Shown: positions 1 to 11,570 of the stretch, piece by piece
Numbering within the stretch: the stretch's first letter is position 1
Layout: each line of letters begins with the position of its first letter
Source of the DNA: Luscinia megarhynchos
Taxonomy: Eukaryota; Chordata; Aves; Passeriformes; Turdidae
DNA: 64,000 bases
Direction: 5' to 3'
NCBI GenBank assembly: GCA_034336665.1
Contig: CM067568.1
Span: 38,792,770 to 38,856,769, forward strand
The notes under the pieces: generated by a model
Told to the model about the DNA's origin: nothing
Seen by the model: the letters and a program-made list of their open reading frames with translations, nothing else
The model's database searches: none
Position numbers and translations under genes: made by a program

Positions 1-95
1 TGCGGGATGCCGAGGTGCGGGATGTCGGGGTGCCCCGGCTGGTCCCACCCCTGCGCGGCGCACCCCGCCCCGCGGCCCCGCTCCTCCGCCCTCCC

Positions 96-184
96 TGACG
101 TGTGGCGCTGGCAGCCCGGCCGGTTCCGCATTCCCGACCCCTCCCCGCAGCCCAGGGGCCGCTATATAACCGGGGCTGATGCAA
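96..184 (+). promoter_or_regulatory. JDP2: Core promoter: CRE-like site, TATA box, C/EBP-ATF composite site
   Basis: Three motifs lie in order: TGACGTG (96-102), a CRE half-site; TATATAA (163-169), a TATA box; and TGATGCAA (177-184). The last is the reverse complement of TTGCATCA, the C/EBP-ATF response element bound by ATF4/CHOP-type heterodimers. With this TATA box the start site would fall near 190-200. The motifs are seen directly; their use is inferred. Confidence 0.5.
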
Positions 185-192
185 CCCACCCC

Positions 193-763
193 GCCGCCTG
201 CCACAGCCTGCGGGAGGCGCGCACCGGGGCGGCGAGCGGCGGCGGGCCGAGGCGCCCCGGCGGCGGCCGGCACCGGCACCGGCATCGGCACACCCGGCGG
301 GGCCCGGGGGTCGGGGCAGCGGCGGAGGCGACGGGGCTGAGCCTGCAGCCCGCGCCCGGCCCCTACGGCCGGACCCCCCGGCATCCCGGCCGCCCTGCAC
401 GGTGGGTTGGGTGCGGGCGGGGGACGCGCCGGGCGGGCCGGGACTGCGGCAGGGGGCGGGCGGCGCGGGCTCCGCGGGGGTGGCGGACGGCGGGGCTGGG
501 CTGGGGGCGCCCGGAGCAGCATCCCGTGCGGGCGGCAGCGGGCAGGGCGCTGCTGTGCGGGCGCTCCGCGGAGATGCGGGCAGACCCTCCGCGGGGGCGG
601 GCACAGCCGCATGGGAGGCTCGCAGCAGGGCTGCTACCCCCGCACCCAGCGGCGTGCGGGGGCTGGGGCTGCCTCTGGGGCTGCCCGGCTCCGGGCTCTG
701 CGGGGCGGCCTCCCCCCTTTCGGCGCTCGCTGCCGCCGCTTCACCTGCCGGCCGGGCGCGCAG
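193..763 (+). other. JDP2: Putative non-coding exon 1 of JDP2 (5' UTR)
   Basis: The start is set about 30 bases below the TATA box. The end is set by the best donor, GTGAGG at 764. An earlier possible donor is GTGGGT near 401. Joining this exon to the acceptor before 11347 would give a 5' UTR ending 23 bases before the JDP2 ATG. Exact ends need transcript data. Confidence 0.4.
267..290 (+). repeat. Short CCGGCA-type hexamer repeat
   Basis: Four near-perfect copies of a CCGGCA unit lie inside the first CpG island. A related CCGGTACCG pattern recurs in the orphan island near 19.7 kb. Confidence 0.6.
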
Positions 764-1261
764 GTGAGGGGCGCGGGCTCCCTGCCCGCCGGCCGGGCGG
801 GCTCTTGTCGCCAGCCGTGCCTCCAGCCCGGGAGGCCCGGGGAAGGAAAGCGGCCCTGGAGGTGCCCCCACCGCGCGGTCCCAAGTCCGCTTTAGCAGTC
901 AGGCATGGAGTTGAATGGAAGTTGCATTCTTTTGCACGCTCTGCTCCAGGAGGTACTTTTCTTTTTTTCCATGGAAGGGAAATAGGTTTGAGAGCAAATT
1001 GGGGGAAAGGGAGAAATACCAGGGGAGCAAGAGCCACATTATGTTTCCATTTTCCTTTAATGAAGGCCCTGTGGAGGTGTATTTGAAAACACAGGGTCTC
1101 CTATGCCTTCAAGGAGGGTGAGAACACTGTGCTGGCTGGTTCCAGGGCCATATGCAGCGTATGGTGGCCAATGAAACGGGGCCTGGCTCGTTCTCTTGCT
1201 TGTCTTGGCAGCCTGCTCCATGGCTTGCATTACCAGCCCTGGAACACAACCACTGCCAAAC

Positions 1262-1283
1262 TGTGTGTGTGTGTGTGTGTGTG
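1262..1283 (+). repeat. (TG)11 microsatellite
   Basis: Eleven uninterrupted TG dinucleotides. Confidence 0.95.
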
Positions 1284-4200
1284 CTTGGACTCCAAGAGCT
1301 CAGCAGAAGCAAATGCTTCTGCAGCTCAGACCAGGATTTTTAAGTTAGTTTTGAGAAAACTTGCATAAAAAACTCCGTCTGGAGGCTCTTAACAGAGTCT
1401 GCCCTGGGAATTTGTTGGTAAAAGCTTGTGTGAGGGCATCTGTGAATGCCAGTCTTTGGAGTTCAGATTCTTAGTGTGATTCCTAGTGATGTAAAAATGC
1501 AAAAACCTGCCCATCTACGGGATGAGTGTGTGGGTGCAGGAGCTGCCATCCACACCATTACTGGGTCATGCAGCAATTGGTTGCTCCTGGTGTCTGGGGA
1601 ATCAACAAAATCTGCTGAGTTATTGTGCAGGTTATTGCCTCTGCTTCCTCACTGAGACCCCTATGGATGGTTTCCCTGCATCTTCACAGTTGAGTATTTC
1701 CCTCCTTACAGGATGCAAAGGTCTCTGTGCTACATTCCTTGTCAAGGAAGAGTAAATACTCCCTCAGACATCCTGCCTCCTCCTCTCCTGTCCCTCTGAG
1801 CATTGTGTCCAACTGCTCAAGCAGCACTGAGCATCTGCTCTGTGGTCTCCTTCCCTGTGCTAGCGTTTGCTACTTCAGCTACATTGCCTGGGCCAGGTAC
1901 TTGGCAGCATGCAATGTCTTGAATGTGAAGCTGTGAGAGGCTCTTTTCACTGCAGTGGCTGTTCGTAGTGGGCCTGGGCCCAAGAGCAAGGGAGGCGTGG
2001 GACCCCTTGCCAGCATGTGTGTGTCCTGCAGTGCCAGTGCAGCAAGGAGGGGGCACTGCAAACCTGATGCCATCTGTCTTTGGCTGCATTTCTCAGTTGC
2101 TTGGACTGTCCAGAGTATCAATCCAAACATTGCAGGCTATTTTAACATGCAGCCAGGGAGCTGAAGGCACATACGGGCCTCTCAGCTGAGCAGTGCTGTT
2201 GCAGACGAGCCAGAGCTGGTCTTTATATGGATTAGAGGTCTTTGTGGATGACCCTGGTATTCAGGGCATAATTTTGAGGAGTTTGTAGCGGGGGTAGGGG
2301 CTGTCATCTCTGAGGCCATCCTTGGCCCCTGAGGGCAGAGCTTTGTGCTGGAGCAGGATTGTCTTCTTGAAGAAGATTCTAGCCCTGACCACATGTGGTT
2401 GTGGAAGGTCCTGGGTAATTTCAACGAGCCAGTTGTTAGGCTGCAGCTCAGACATTGTGGTTTTCTCAGACCAGGATATTCCTTCCTTCTCAAATCCCTT
2501 TGAGCTGCTTCAGGTACAAAAGGATAGCTTTTACCTTCCTGCTCTGTACTGCCATCCTGGGGGATGGCAACCAGTGGGTGGTACAGCATCAAATAATTAA
2601 TGGCAATATTAATACTGTGATAATTAATGGCTTTTTTTTGCAGTTATTGCAATTAACTATCACAGTGAGGGAGTCTTGCTATGGTGAGTGCTGTACAAAA
2701 CCCTGCTGTCACAGGTTGCTTGGAAGTCAATCGCTGCATTGCAGTGGTGGGAGCAGCTAAACTAGAGCTTTTTGCTGCCCTGTGAGGGTACAGAGGGAAA
2801 TGCTCAGGGAAGAAGGTCTGTGAGCTGACTGCTTTGCTAATGGCAAATGGAGATTATTTCTAAAGCTGAGCACTGGAGAACCAGTATTCCTCCCCTCTCC
2901 TGAAAGGAGCAAGAAGTTGAAGCATTAGACAGGCAGGTGTGGAGACCTGATGGTGAGACTCAGTTGGACAAGGGGCTGCAAAATGGCATTTCTACCAAGG
3001 CAATACTGTCTGCTCTGGGCTGCCCTATTTGCACAGTGTAGGAAGCTCTGAGCTTGCCTGATGGAGAAGAGGAGGGAGGGCAGCAGGGCTCTCTGCATTC
3101 CTGTTTTTAGAAAGCTTTTCATAGCCCTCTGTCTGTCAATGACTGGGATGTTCCTTCTGCCAGCTAGATGTGCAGGACTGAGCCAGAATGTTCCCACTCA
3201 TGAAGTAGGTTTAGAATTCCGCCTCCTGAAGAACAGCTCTTCATAGCTCCTTCCTCTGTTCAGCACTGTGACCACTCACTCTGTGAACTGGGGGTGAGAG
3301 GTTACATGTGTGGGTGTTCACATACCCTACAACTCTTCTCCCACCACATGGGGCTGCCTGTGGGAGGAAAGGAACAGCAGGAATGGCAGCTCAGAGTGTC
3401 TGTGGAAATGGCACAGATGTGTCTTTGGACCTGCAAACCTAGAACCTGGTTATAGAAGCTGTCTCTCCTTCCTGGGATGGAAATGGAGTGTGGAGATACC
3501 TCACTACCCACTGCAGTATTACAGTGTCCTGCGTTCTGAGGTGGTGTGCTCCACCTCAGTGCACTCGATAGGCCACGCTGTGGCCGTGCCTTTAACTGGT
3601 CTTTAAACAAGGGGGAATTTCTGTGATGCCATAAAACAGTAAGTAATGTTAGGTGTTCAGTAAAGAGAGCATGCATGTTTTTATCCCAGTTGGTGTCCCT
3701 GCAGCTTTTCAATATGCTATAGGTGGTGAGTTCCTTGGCATCAAGAGGTGCAGCAACTAATGACTGAATACACCATGGCTGTTGTTAAAGGTGGTTGCTC
3801 CATGTTTACCAGAGCTACTTCATGGGTATCTGAAAAGACTGGTTGCTCTCAAAGGGCTTGTCTGCTGCTGTGTTCTGATGTTTGACAGATAACTTCGATA
3901 GTGATCACTGTGGTGCTTGGCACTGGCCCTGCAAGGTACTGCTCTTAACAGTGCAGAGCAGAAGCAGCTAGTCAGAAGATATGACTATAGGGTGTTACTC
4001 AAAATGAAATACATCTAGAGCAGATAGAATCATGTGGCAATGGGAGAGTAACTTGTTTTGGACAGCAGAAGAAAGCTCTAATTGCACAGCAAGGTACTTG
4101 TGGCACTGGGAATATGGGGTAGTGTCTTTCTGCCTTCATCTGTTCCCACTGGGGCCTGGAAGTGGAAGAAGGTCTGTAGGCTTCAGACCATCAGCACTCT

Positions 4201-7200
4201 GCAGTCTTATCAGAAGACGGAAAAAAGAAAGTGGCTCAGAGCTTCAGAGAAGGCATAATGCCAACTGCCCTGTCTTTGTTTAGGAAGTTACATTCTTAGG
4301 GCATGAGAGGTTGGGTATGTCAGGAAAGGGCTTTCATATAAATCATCCTTCTGCTCACAGAAGGAACTAGATAGATTCAGAGTATGACATAGATTGATGT
4401 AGCTTGATAGCCAGGAGCTAAAAAACAGTTTAAAAATGGCAATAAAGCCAGAGTAGAATCTTAAGGAACTAGAAATTAGTAGTGCTGCTTCTGATGTCCA
4501 AAGCAGAATTATTATTCCCTGCTGGCCAGGAGCAGATGAAAGGCTAGTTACTGTGACTTCGGTGCTCCAAGACAGTACATACAAATGGCAATATTGTGCT
4601 GGTGCTAACACTGATAGAGATCAGATTGCTTGTATGGTGGCTTAGAGACTTCAGCAGTGCTCTGATGTGTGGCAGCTGACAACTAATGGCAGGCACCCAG
4701 GCTGAGCCTGCAGAGACAATACCAGGCAAGCATGGCCTTTATTCTGCAGGCAGCATGGAGGAGGGCTGGTAGGACAGACTATGCTCTAGTGCAGTGCTTA
4801 ATATAGGTAAAAGAGAAACAGACTGGTAGATACAGTGTGTCAGAATCTGCTGGCTGGCAATATTAGATGCTAGACTGGCTCTCCGAGCATCAGAAGGCTA
4901 CTTGGATCAAGCATTATGGATGTCAGCACATGTGAAACAGCTTATGTTGTAAGAAACTGTGATTGTATTATAGACAGCAAAATTGAAAATAAGGCTGCAA
5001 GTGGCCCTTACTCTCACCAAGGAAGCTGACAAAACAGAGATAAGGCAGTAATAGCAAGTTAAATGGAAGTGTGACTGTCAGAGCCTGCTTTGGGATGTCA
5101 TGGTCGTCTCTGCAGAATGGTGCTCTTGAAGCAGCAGTAGCAATCACATTGGGTTTATAAAGAAACAAGCAAGACATCTGGATAAGTGGGGATGCATAGG
5201 ATGGTGGATACAAATTGGGGCAGTCTATGTGCAGAGAATTGAACGTATGATTTCAGTGAAACTACTGTGCCAGTTTTAGTCTGTGGGTAAGAATAGCAGT
5301 GAAGAGGTGGCAGGAGGGGTGTGAATACAGGCTAGCAACTGGAGTACAAGCCCCCAGGCATACTGGGTTATATGAATTATGCCTGTGCACATTAGATTTA
5401 TGCTGTAAGTGCTGAGCAAACACCAGCTTCTTAAAAAAAAACAAACCCAAAGCCAAACAAAGAGTACCCTGAAAAAGCAGCAACCAAATCAGTATACAAA
5501 GAGAAAAAAACCCAAGCCATTAAAAAAAAATAGCCCAAGAACATAAAGATTAGAACTGCAAGAGAAAGAATAGAAGAATATGTGGGAACAGTGTCACTGA
5601 GGAAGCTGAGCAAATGTATGGGACAGAAACAACTTGGTAAACCTTCTTCCCTCCAGGTTGTGGTTTCCAGAAGATAACAGACTCTGGCAATAGGAGCAAA
5701 ACTAAGAGTAATGGGTGCTGCCTTTAAGAAATGTTAAATCAACCAGTGTCACAGACTGCTGACCATAAGGACAGAATTGGGGAACAAAGCACACAAACAC
5801 TTGAAACTGGTGGGAAAGATGCAGCAAAACTAAGGTGAGCAGAGAAAGCTACTACTGTCAGCTTTTTGGGTATGAGACTGCTGATAAAATAACTGAGTTG
5901 ATTGAAGCCACTGGAAGAACAGTGCCAAAGCAAGGATGCAAAAGTTGCTGCAATTATCAGGAGGGTTTACAGACATTTCGGCAAGAGGTCAAGTCTTGTG
6001 TTACAGCATTTTAGCCAGAATAAGGGAGTGTAGAGGCAAACCTAAGGAAATTTGAATCTTGACCTGTGAAATCATGTGTTGACCAGATTTTTGCTGCAAA
6101 GATAGTTGCTGAACAGAGCAATGAATGGCATAAGCTACTCACTCATCATTGAATTGGAGTTGTAAGAAAGCCTTCTCTGTTTCCCAATTCACTCTGGAGC
6201 ATCTTGATGTCATGGCACAAAATGATGAATAGTATTGCTGCAGAAGGCAGAGTTATGGTGAATGTAAACTCAAGAAGCTGGTGTCATGCTGATCCAATGT
6301 TCATATGCAAGACTGTATCCCTTGCTGTGTTGCTGTTGGTTTCATTTTGTGGAAAAGCATAGATGATACATGCACATACAAAGGAATTGTTTGATACAAA
6401 TGTAGGACACTAGAAAATCGGGTTTTACTGAACATTTCCAAGCTTGTGTAAAGAGATGTTGAAAGACGACCTGGCTTTGAGGAAAAAAAGTCTGTGTTAT
6501 TTATCAGTTCTGAAAAGAAAAAAACCTAATAAGTATCCCAACTAAAGCACTGTCTTAGAAAGTGAAGGAATACAGAGGTGAGTTGGTTCATGTGCCTTAA
6601 AAATAGCAAATGCTGCAAGGGAATATCCAGAAAGGAAATAAGAATTGGCAAGGCACCAGCTGTATTCACCCCATCCAGCAAGATGTGGCTGTTGAAGAGC
6701 TGCAACTTCAAGGTCATACTCAGATCCTGAACTTTGAAGTTCTGCCCTACTGTGTGAATGTGGTACAAATGTGCTGGAGCTGTAGGTAAGCATGTCCATG
6801 TCTGCCAGGGCAACGACTTGAGGAGGAAGATTAAAGTATTAGATAGAATTCCATAGTCTGGCTTTTTTTACATGATCCAAGTACAACTTACCTCTGGCAC
6901 TCACCAGAAAAGAATGGGAAAGTATCTGGGACTTGAGATGAAAAGGAAGTTGTGCTTATATTAGGAAGAAGCAAAGGAATGGAACAAACTTGGAGTTTGA
7001 GTCCCTCCAGCCAGTGGGAGTGGCAGTGCCGGGGGTTGAGGGCCCTCAGGTACTGGGGAGAGGATCTGTTACTGCACCCCTGCTCTGCAGAGAGGGATGG
7101 CACCTTTCCTTTTCATTTCCATGGTTATAGCCCTGGTGGGAATGGTGTAACGTGCCTCTCCAAGGCCTAATTCAGCTTGACTCTTGACAGTTCTCAATGT

Positions 7201-7769
7201 GCTCCCGACCCTTCTGACCCCTGAGCAAGCTCTCACTTGTAGAAGACACTTTTCCCCCTTTCCACCTAGTTCTCAGCAGGTTTATGGTTTTTCCAGAAGG
7301 CTTCTGGCACTTTGGTTTGATCAGCTTAAAAAATAGTTTACATTGATGTGGTTGTGATGTGGGCTTTAGCACTGTACTTCCTGGATCCAGGATAAATTTT
7401 TAGAACATATTGGATACTAGGCTAACCCCTTCACTCTGACCTGTGTTGTGTGTTACACTGGTATGGAGGCTATTTCAAGGTGTATTAAGCTACCAGAGCA
7501 AAGATGCAGAAGGAGATGTGCTGGAGAAAGCAGAGTATTTTCTCAAATCTTCAGCCACTTGTCCCCAGGGAGCTGTGCCAGGCTCAGGACTGCATGGGGG
7601 AGGGTGTTGGGTGGTCAGGCTGTCCCACAGTCTGAAGAATGGATTTTTCCTTGCTCTTTATTTCATAAATTGCAGTGACCCTATACTCAGTCTGCCTGAG
7701 CACCTGGACTGTCTAGCCTGGGTGCTGTCAACTGCATGTCATGATGAAATGATGAAATTAAGCACAGCA

Positions 7770-8330
7770 TAGCCAGCCAGTCAAGGGAGGGGATTATCAT
7801 GCTCTGCTCCACACATGTGTGGCCTCACCTTGAATGCTGTGAGCAGTTTTGGGCATCTCAATAGAGAAAAGAGATTAAGCCATTAAAGACCATCCAAAGG
7901 AGGATCATGAGAATGGTGAAGGGCTGGAGGGGAAACCACATGAGGAGTGGCTGAGGTCACTTGGTCTGTTCAGCCTGGAGAAGAGGAGGCTGAGGGAAGG
8001 CCTCACTGCAGTCTACAACTTTCTTGTGAGGGAAAGAGAAAGGGCAGGCACTCTTGTGACCAGTGACAGGACTCAAGGAAATGGCATGAAGCTGAGGCAG
8101 GGGAGGTTTACGCTGGATATCAGAAAAAGCTTTTTCATCCAGAGGGTGGTTGGATGCTGGAACTGGCTCCCCAGGGAAGTGGTCACAGAACCAAACCTGA
8201 CAGAGTTCAGTAGGTGTCTGGACAGCAGTCGAAGGCATATGGTTTGACTCTTGGGCTATCCTGTGCAGGGTCAGGAGCTGGGCTTGATGATACTGATGGG
8301 TCTCTCCAACTCAGCATATTCATGAATAAA
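7770..8330 (+). mobile_element. CR1 LINE 3' fragment
   Basis: This matches the avian CR1 3' region in order: the 'agtcaagggagggga' segment, the 'tgttcagcctggagaagagg' segment, a 'ggatatcagaaaaagctttttc' equivalent, the 'ctggaactggctccccaggga' segment, then the tail near 'tgatgatactgatgggtctc'. It is 5'-truncated, diverged and non-coding. The + orientation is the same as JDP2. Confidence 0.85.
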
Positions 8331-9879
8331 TTTAAACCAAGTCCTCCAAGTCCAGAATGGATTTTGGCATCCAGTGCTGGGATCAAGTAAATTCTCATCT
8401 TGAAGCCTGTGAAAGTGTGGGTCAGGGCTCCAAATTAAGTCTGTAAGAGACTTCAAGTGGATGCTCATATACTTTTGCTACTGATTGTTTTTTTATTATA
8501 TTTTTAAATTTTGACATAAGCTGTTCAAGCTGGGGATGGACATCTGTGGGATTGCTGGTGAGGGGTGTGCAGCAGCTGGCCTGGGCTGTGCTACTGTTGG
8601 CAGATGTCTTCCCCAGTGCCACAGCATGTCACCTTGGTGGCAGTGTCAGGGAAATGGCCAGCTCTGCAGTGTATACATCTGTCCCAAAAAGGTGGACTGA
8701 ATTTAACTCCATACAGCTCTGTCTTGTGGCAAGAGGTCCTGGGTATAATCTCTAGATTCCCTCCCCTTTGTCATGTCTCCTCATTGACCCAGTGCCTTGC
8801 TGCTGGAGAGAGACATCTCAGGAAGGTGGTAGGGATTTAGCCACACTCCCTAAATAACTCTTGTTTTCCTGTCTAGAGCGCAGCCTAAGGGTGTTATGGT
8901 GCTTGTTTCTGGAGGGGTGAAGCATCTTAGCCATGTGTAGGCCTGAAAGGAAGGGGAGGGAGGTGGTGTGCAGCTTCAGAGCCCAGCTGCATTGGGCATC
9001 TTACAAGATGTTGGTGCAGATTGTGGTACAAGATGTCAGTACAAGATTCCATTGCATATGTGGAATTGCAGTTTTTTAGTTTGGACGTCTCTGTGGAAGA
9101 ATGAATACTTTGCATCAGTTTAGGTCCTTTCAATCTCAAGGAGTTGACCTGTAGTCTTTTCTGAGGTCAAGTATCATTACCAAGTATTTTCTCTTTCTTT
9201 TCTGTCACCAAATGGGAAGGAGTCCATTTCATCAGATAGTATCACTTCTCTTGAGAAGTTACTTGTCTGTCTTTCCTGTCTTCTCTTCAGGCTTTAATGA
9301 CCTTATGCAGCTCACCTCCTCCCTGCCCAGCTTCCTCTCCCCACAGCAGTGCTCCCAGCATTGCTGACCACTGGCTTGTTTTCCCCTTTCTGGTCTCCTA
9401 AAGGATGACTGGAACAGAGGACTTGATTCCTGGTTGCCACCTCTTTATGGATTCTGTTCTGCTGCATCTGGTTTCCCTGCTCTTTCTCAAGTCTTCTTGG
9501 TCACAGCTGAGCAAACCCTGCCAGGGGACATCTCATGCTGACACCTGTACCTCTTCATTGGCAGATGAGACAGTATGACAGCTCACAGCTCATTGCAGCT
9601 TGTAGGCACTCTCTGCTGCAAACCATTCTGTCTGGCACACTAACAGAGCTTGCACAGCATCCGTGCTGGATGCTGTGGAGCTTGCATTAGCCTCTCTGCC
9701 CTTGACTAGCCTCTATGCTTGTTTTTCCTTCCCTTCTGCTGCTTATCTCTGGTTCCTTCACATTAACAAATATATTAAATAATCTCTTGGGGAAAGAGAT
9801 GTGCCAGTGCCAAGAAATCCTTAACTTCTCTGTTTGTCATGATTAACCCTGTTCAGCCTGCTCCCACTGATTCCACCAG

Positions 9880-9950
9880 AGCAGGGCAGCTGGACCAGGC
9901 AATCTCCAGAGATCCCTCCCAGCCTCAACTGTCCTGTGATTCTGTGATCC
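9880..9950 (+). mobile_element. CR1 LINE 3' terminus
   Basis: A short copy of the extreme CR1 3' end: 'ctggaccaggcaatctccag', then 'gatccctcccagcctcaact', then the typical terminal octamer repeat 'tgattctgtgat'. Confidence 0.85.
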
Positions 9951-11346
9951 AGCACTTCTACCTCACATACAGCTTTACTCAAGTTTTCAACCTGGTACTG
10001 GCATAGATTTGCCACCCTGGGATGGCAAGTGCTGAGCAGTTGTGGCAGCTGGCTTGGATGTGTGTGTGTGGGTTTGCACAAGTTGTACTCCCTGGGCCAA
10101 AAGTCTGTATTGCCTGTTACCTGGTCTCTCAGCAGATGAGAGTGGATGCTTTGGAAAGAGCAGGGCAAATGCATGTTATCCCTCATTTAATGCTCCTCCT
10201 TTCTCTGACACTTGGTGCTGTGAGAGCCTCCGTGGGTTTCTCCAACTGTTGAATCCTGCTTTTTGACTGGCTCTTGTGGTTGGAGGAAACTGCACAGCGA
10301 GGTTTTGGGTCCATTCCTTTAGTCTATTTGTCTCTTGGCATTGCTGCTCTTTATCCCTGCTGTGTTGGTTCCTCCTGTGTAGGGGCAGAATGGGGTGGAT
10401 GCCTGGAGGCTCCTGCAGTATGCTAGGACTTCTCTGGATGGGCAGAGCAAGGAGAGCAGGGGCAAATGGCTGCTGTGTGGACAGAAGTTGACTCTGAATG
10501 TTGTAAATAGGTAACTTGTGATTGTCCCAGGCCAGTTACACAGCAGGGATGCATCTGCATTGCAGCCAACAACCATCTGCTCCCATGGCTTTTGGACTAA
10601 TGTAACAACTCCAGCTCTATGGACTTACCATTTTAGGTTTAATTTTATTTTTTCATTGCTGCTTGTTCTTCATACTTATTAATAACTCCCTTTCTCCTCT
10701 CTGTGACTTGCTGAAGGTTTGCCCTGACCCTATTCTCACTTTTTTCTTTCATGATAGAAGAGGACTTTTGAACCTTGCACCATTTCCCTTCCCCTCCAGC
10801 CTTTGTTTCCTCATGTCTGTGCTGAGAGATGTTTATACAGTGGCGGGTTTTTTCTTGCAGTTTTATCCATGGTCTTTGTGTGCTGTGTCCTGGCCCTGAT
10901 CAGTGGCTGAGCCTGCCCAGAGGAAATCCAGCCTAGGGCATTTTATGGTTCTCTTTGTGCCACTTTCTTGTTGTACTAATAATCCACACATTAATTAATC
11001 AAAACTCAATTAAAAGCAAACCTTGAGCTGCTGTATTCCAGAGAAAGGTGTCCATGGCATCACTGTCATTGCAGCCAGCTCCTGTTCTTCTGGTGCTTTG
11101 CTTCTCAGTCTCTTCCCTTCCTGACCTACACCCCAGTAACCTATTCTCTTCCTGACAGGATTCATATAATTTGGTTTCCGTCATACAGATTGTGCTTATT
11201 CTCTGCCTTTGCCCTTCCTGGGGGAGAACATCTGCCCTCCTTGATTCATGCCCCTGTAGGTGATGGCACTGTAGCATGAGTTTGCCTTGTGCTGTGTCAC
11301 GGGGCCCTGTAGCTGGTTGTAATGGGATGTCTCTGTGCCCCTGCAG

Positions 11347-11570
11347 CCTAGGAAGCAGTTTCCCCTGCTATGATGCCAGGGCAGATCCCCGACCCGTCCC
11401 TGACGGCCGGCGCGCTGCCGGGGCTGGGCCCCCTGACGGGACTGCCTGGCTCGGCGCTGACCGCCGAGGAGCTCAAGTGCGCTGACATCCGCAACATCGG
11501 GGCCATGATCTCGCCACTCCAGTTCCTGGAGGTGAAGCTTGGCAAGAGACCCCAGCCTGTCAAGAGCGAG
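11347..11570 (+). CDS. JDP2: JDP2 exon 2 (first coding exon; CDS 11370-11570)
   Basis: A pyrimidine-rich acceptor ending in CTGCAG precedes 11347. A 23-base UTR stub leads to ATGATG at 11370. Codons 1-67 end with PQPVKSE just before GTGAGT at 11571 (phase 0). The exon is GC-rich at third positions relative to its introns. Confidence 0.95.

Larger units (their letters stand above)
1..870. promoter_or_regulatory. JDP2: CpG island, probable JDP2 promoter and first exon
   Basis: This block is very GC-rich and dense in CpG, and drops sharply to ordinary composition after about 870. It contains a TATA box (163-169) and a strong splice donor (CAG|GTGAGG, cut after 763). No coding similarity was recognised in any frame; the long open frames here come from the lack of stop codons in GC-rich DNA. 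JDP2 is known to have a non-coding first exon far upstream of its start codon. The next + strand gene exon is JDP2 exon 2 at 11347, so assignment to JDP2 is by position. A promoter for an antisense or unrelated transcript cannot be excluded. Confidence 0.7.
764..11346 (+). other. JDP2: JDP2 intron 1 (inferred), no genes seen
   Basis: About 10.6 kb of ordinary composition. It holds a TG microsatellite (1262-1283), an A-rich stretch (about 5430-5560) and two CR1 fragments (about 7770-8330 and 9880-9950). No coding exon, tRNA or structured RNA was recognised on either strand. Open frames reach about 136 codons at most and match no family I know. Confidence 0.5.

Noticed and set aside
1..870. The first CpG island as the FOS gene promoter or exon.
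   Set aside because: FOS lies upstream of JDP2 in this syntenic block, but no FOS coding sequence is present here in any frame.
7..1086. A 359-codon open frame in the first CpG island.
   Set aside because: It is a low-complexity Arg/Pro/Gly translation of GC-rich DNA that runs through the best splice donor and into ordinary intron sequence.
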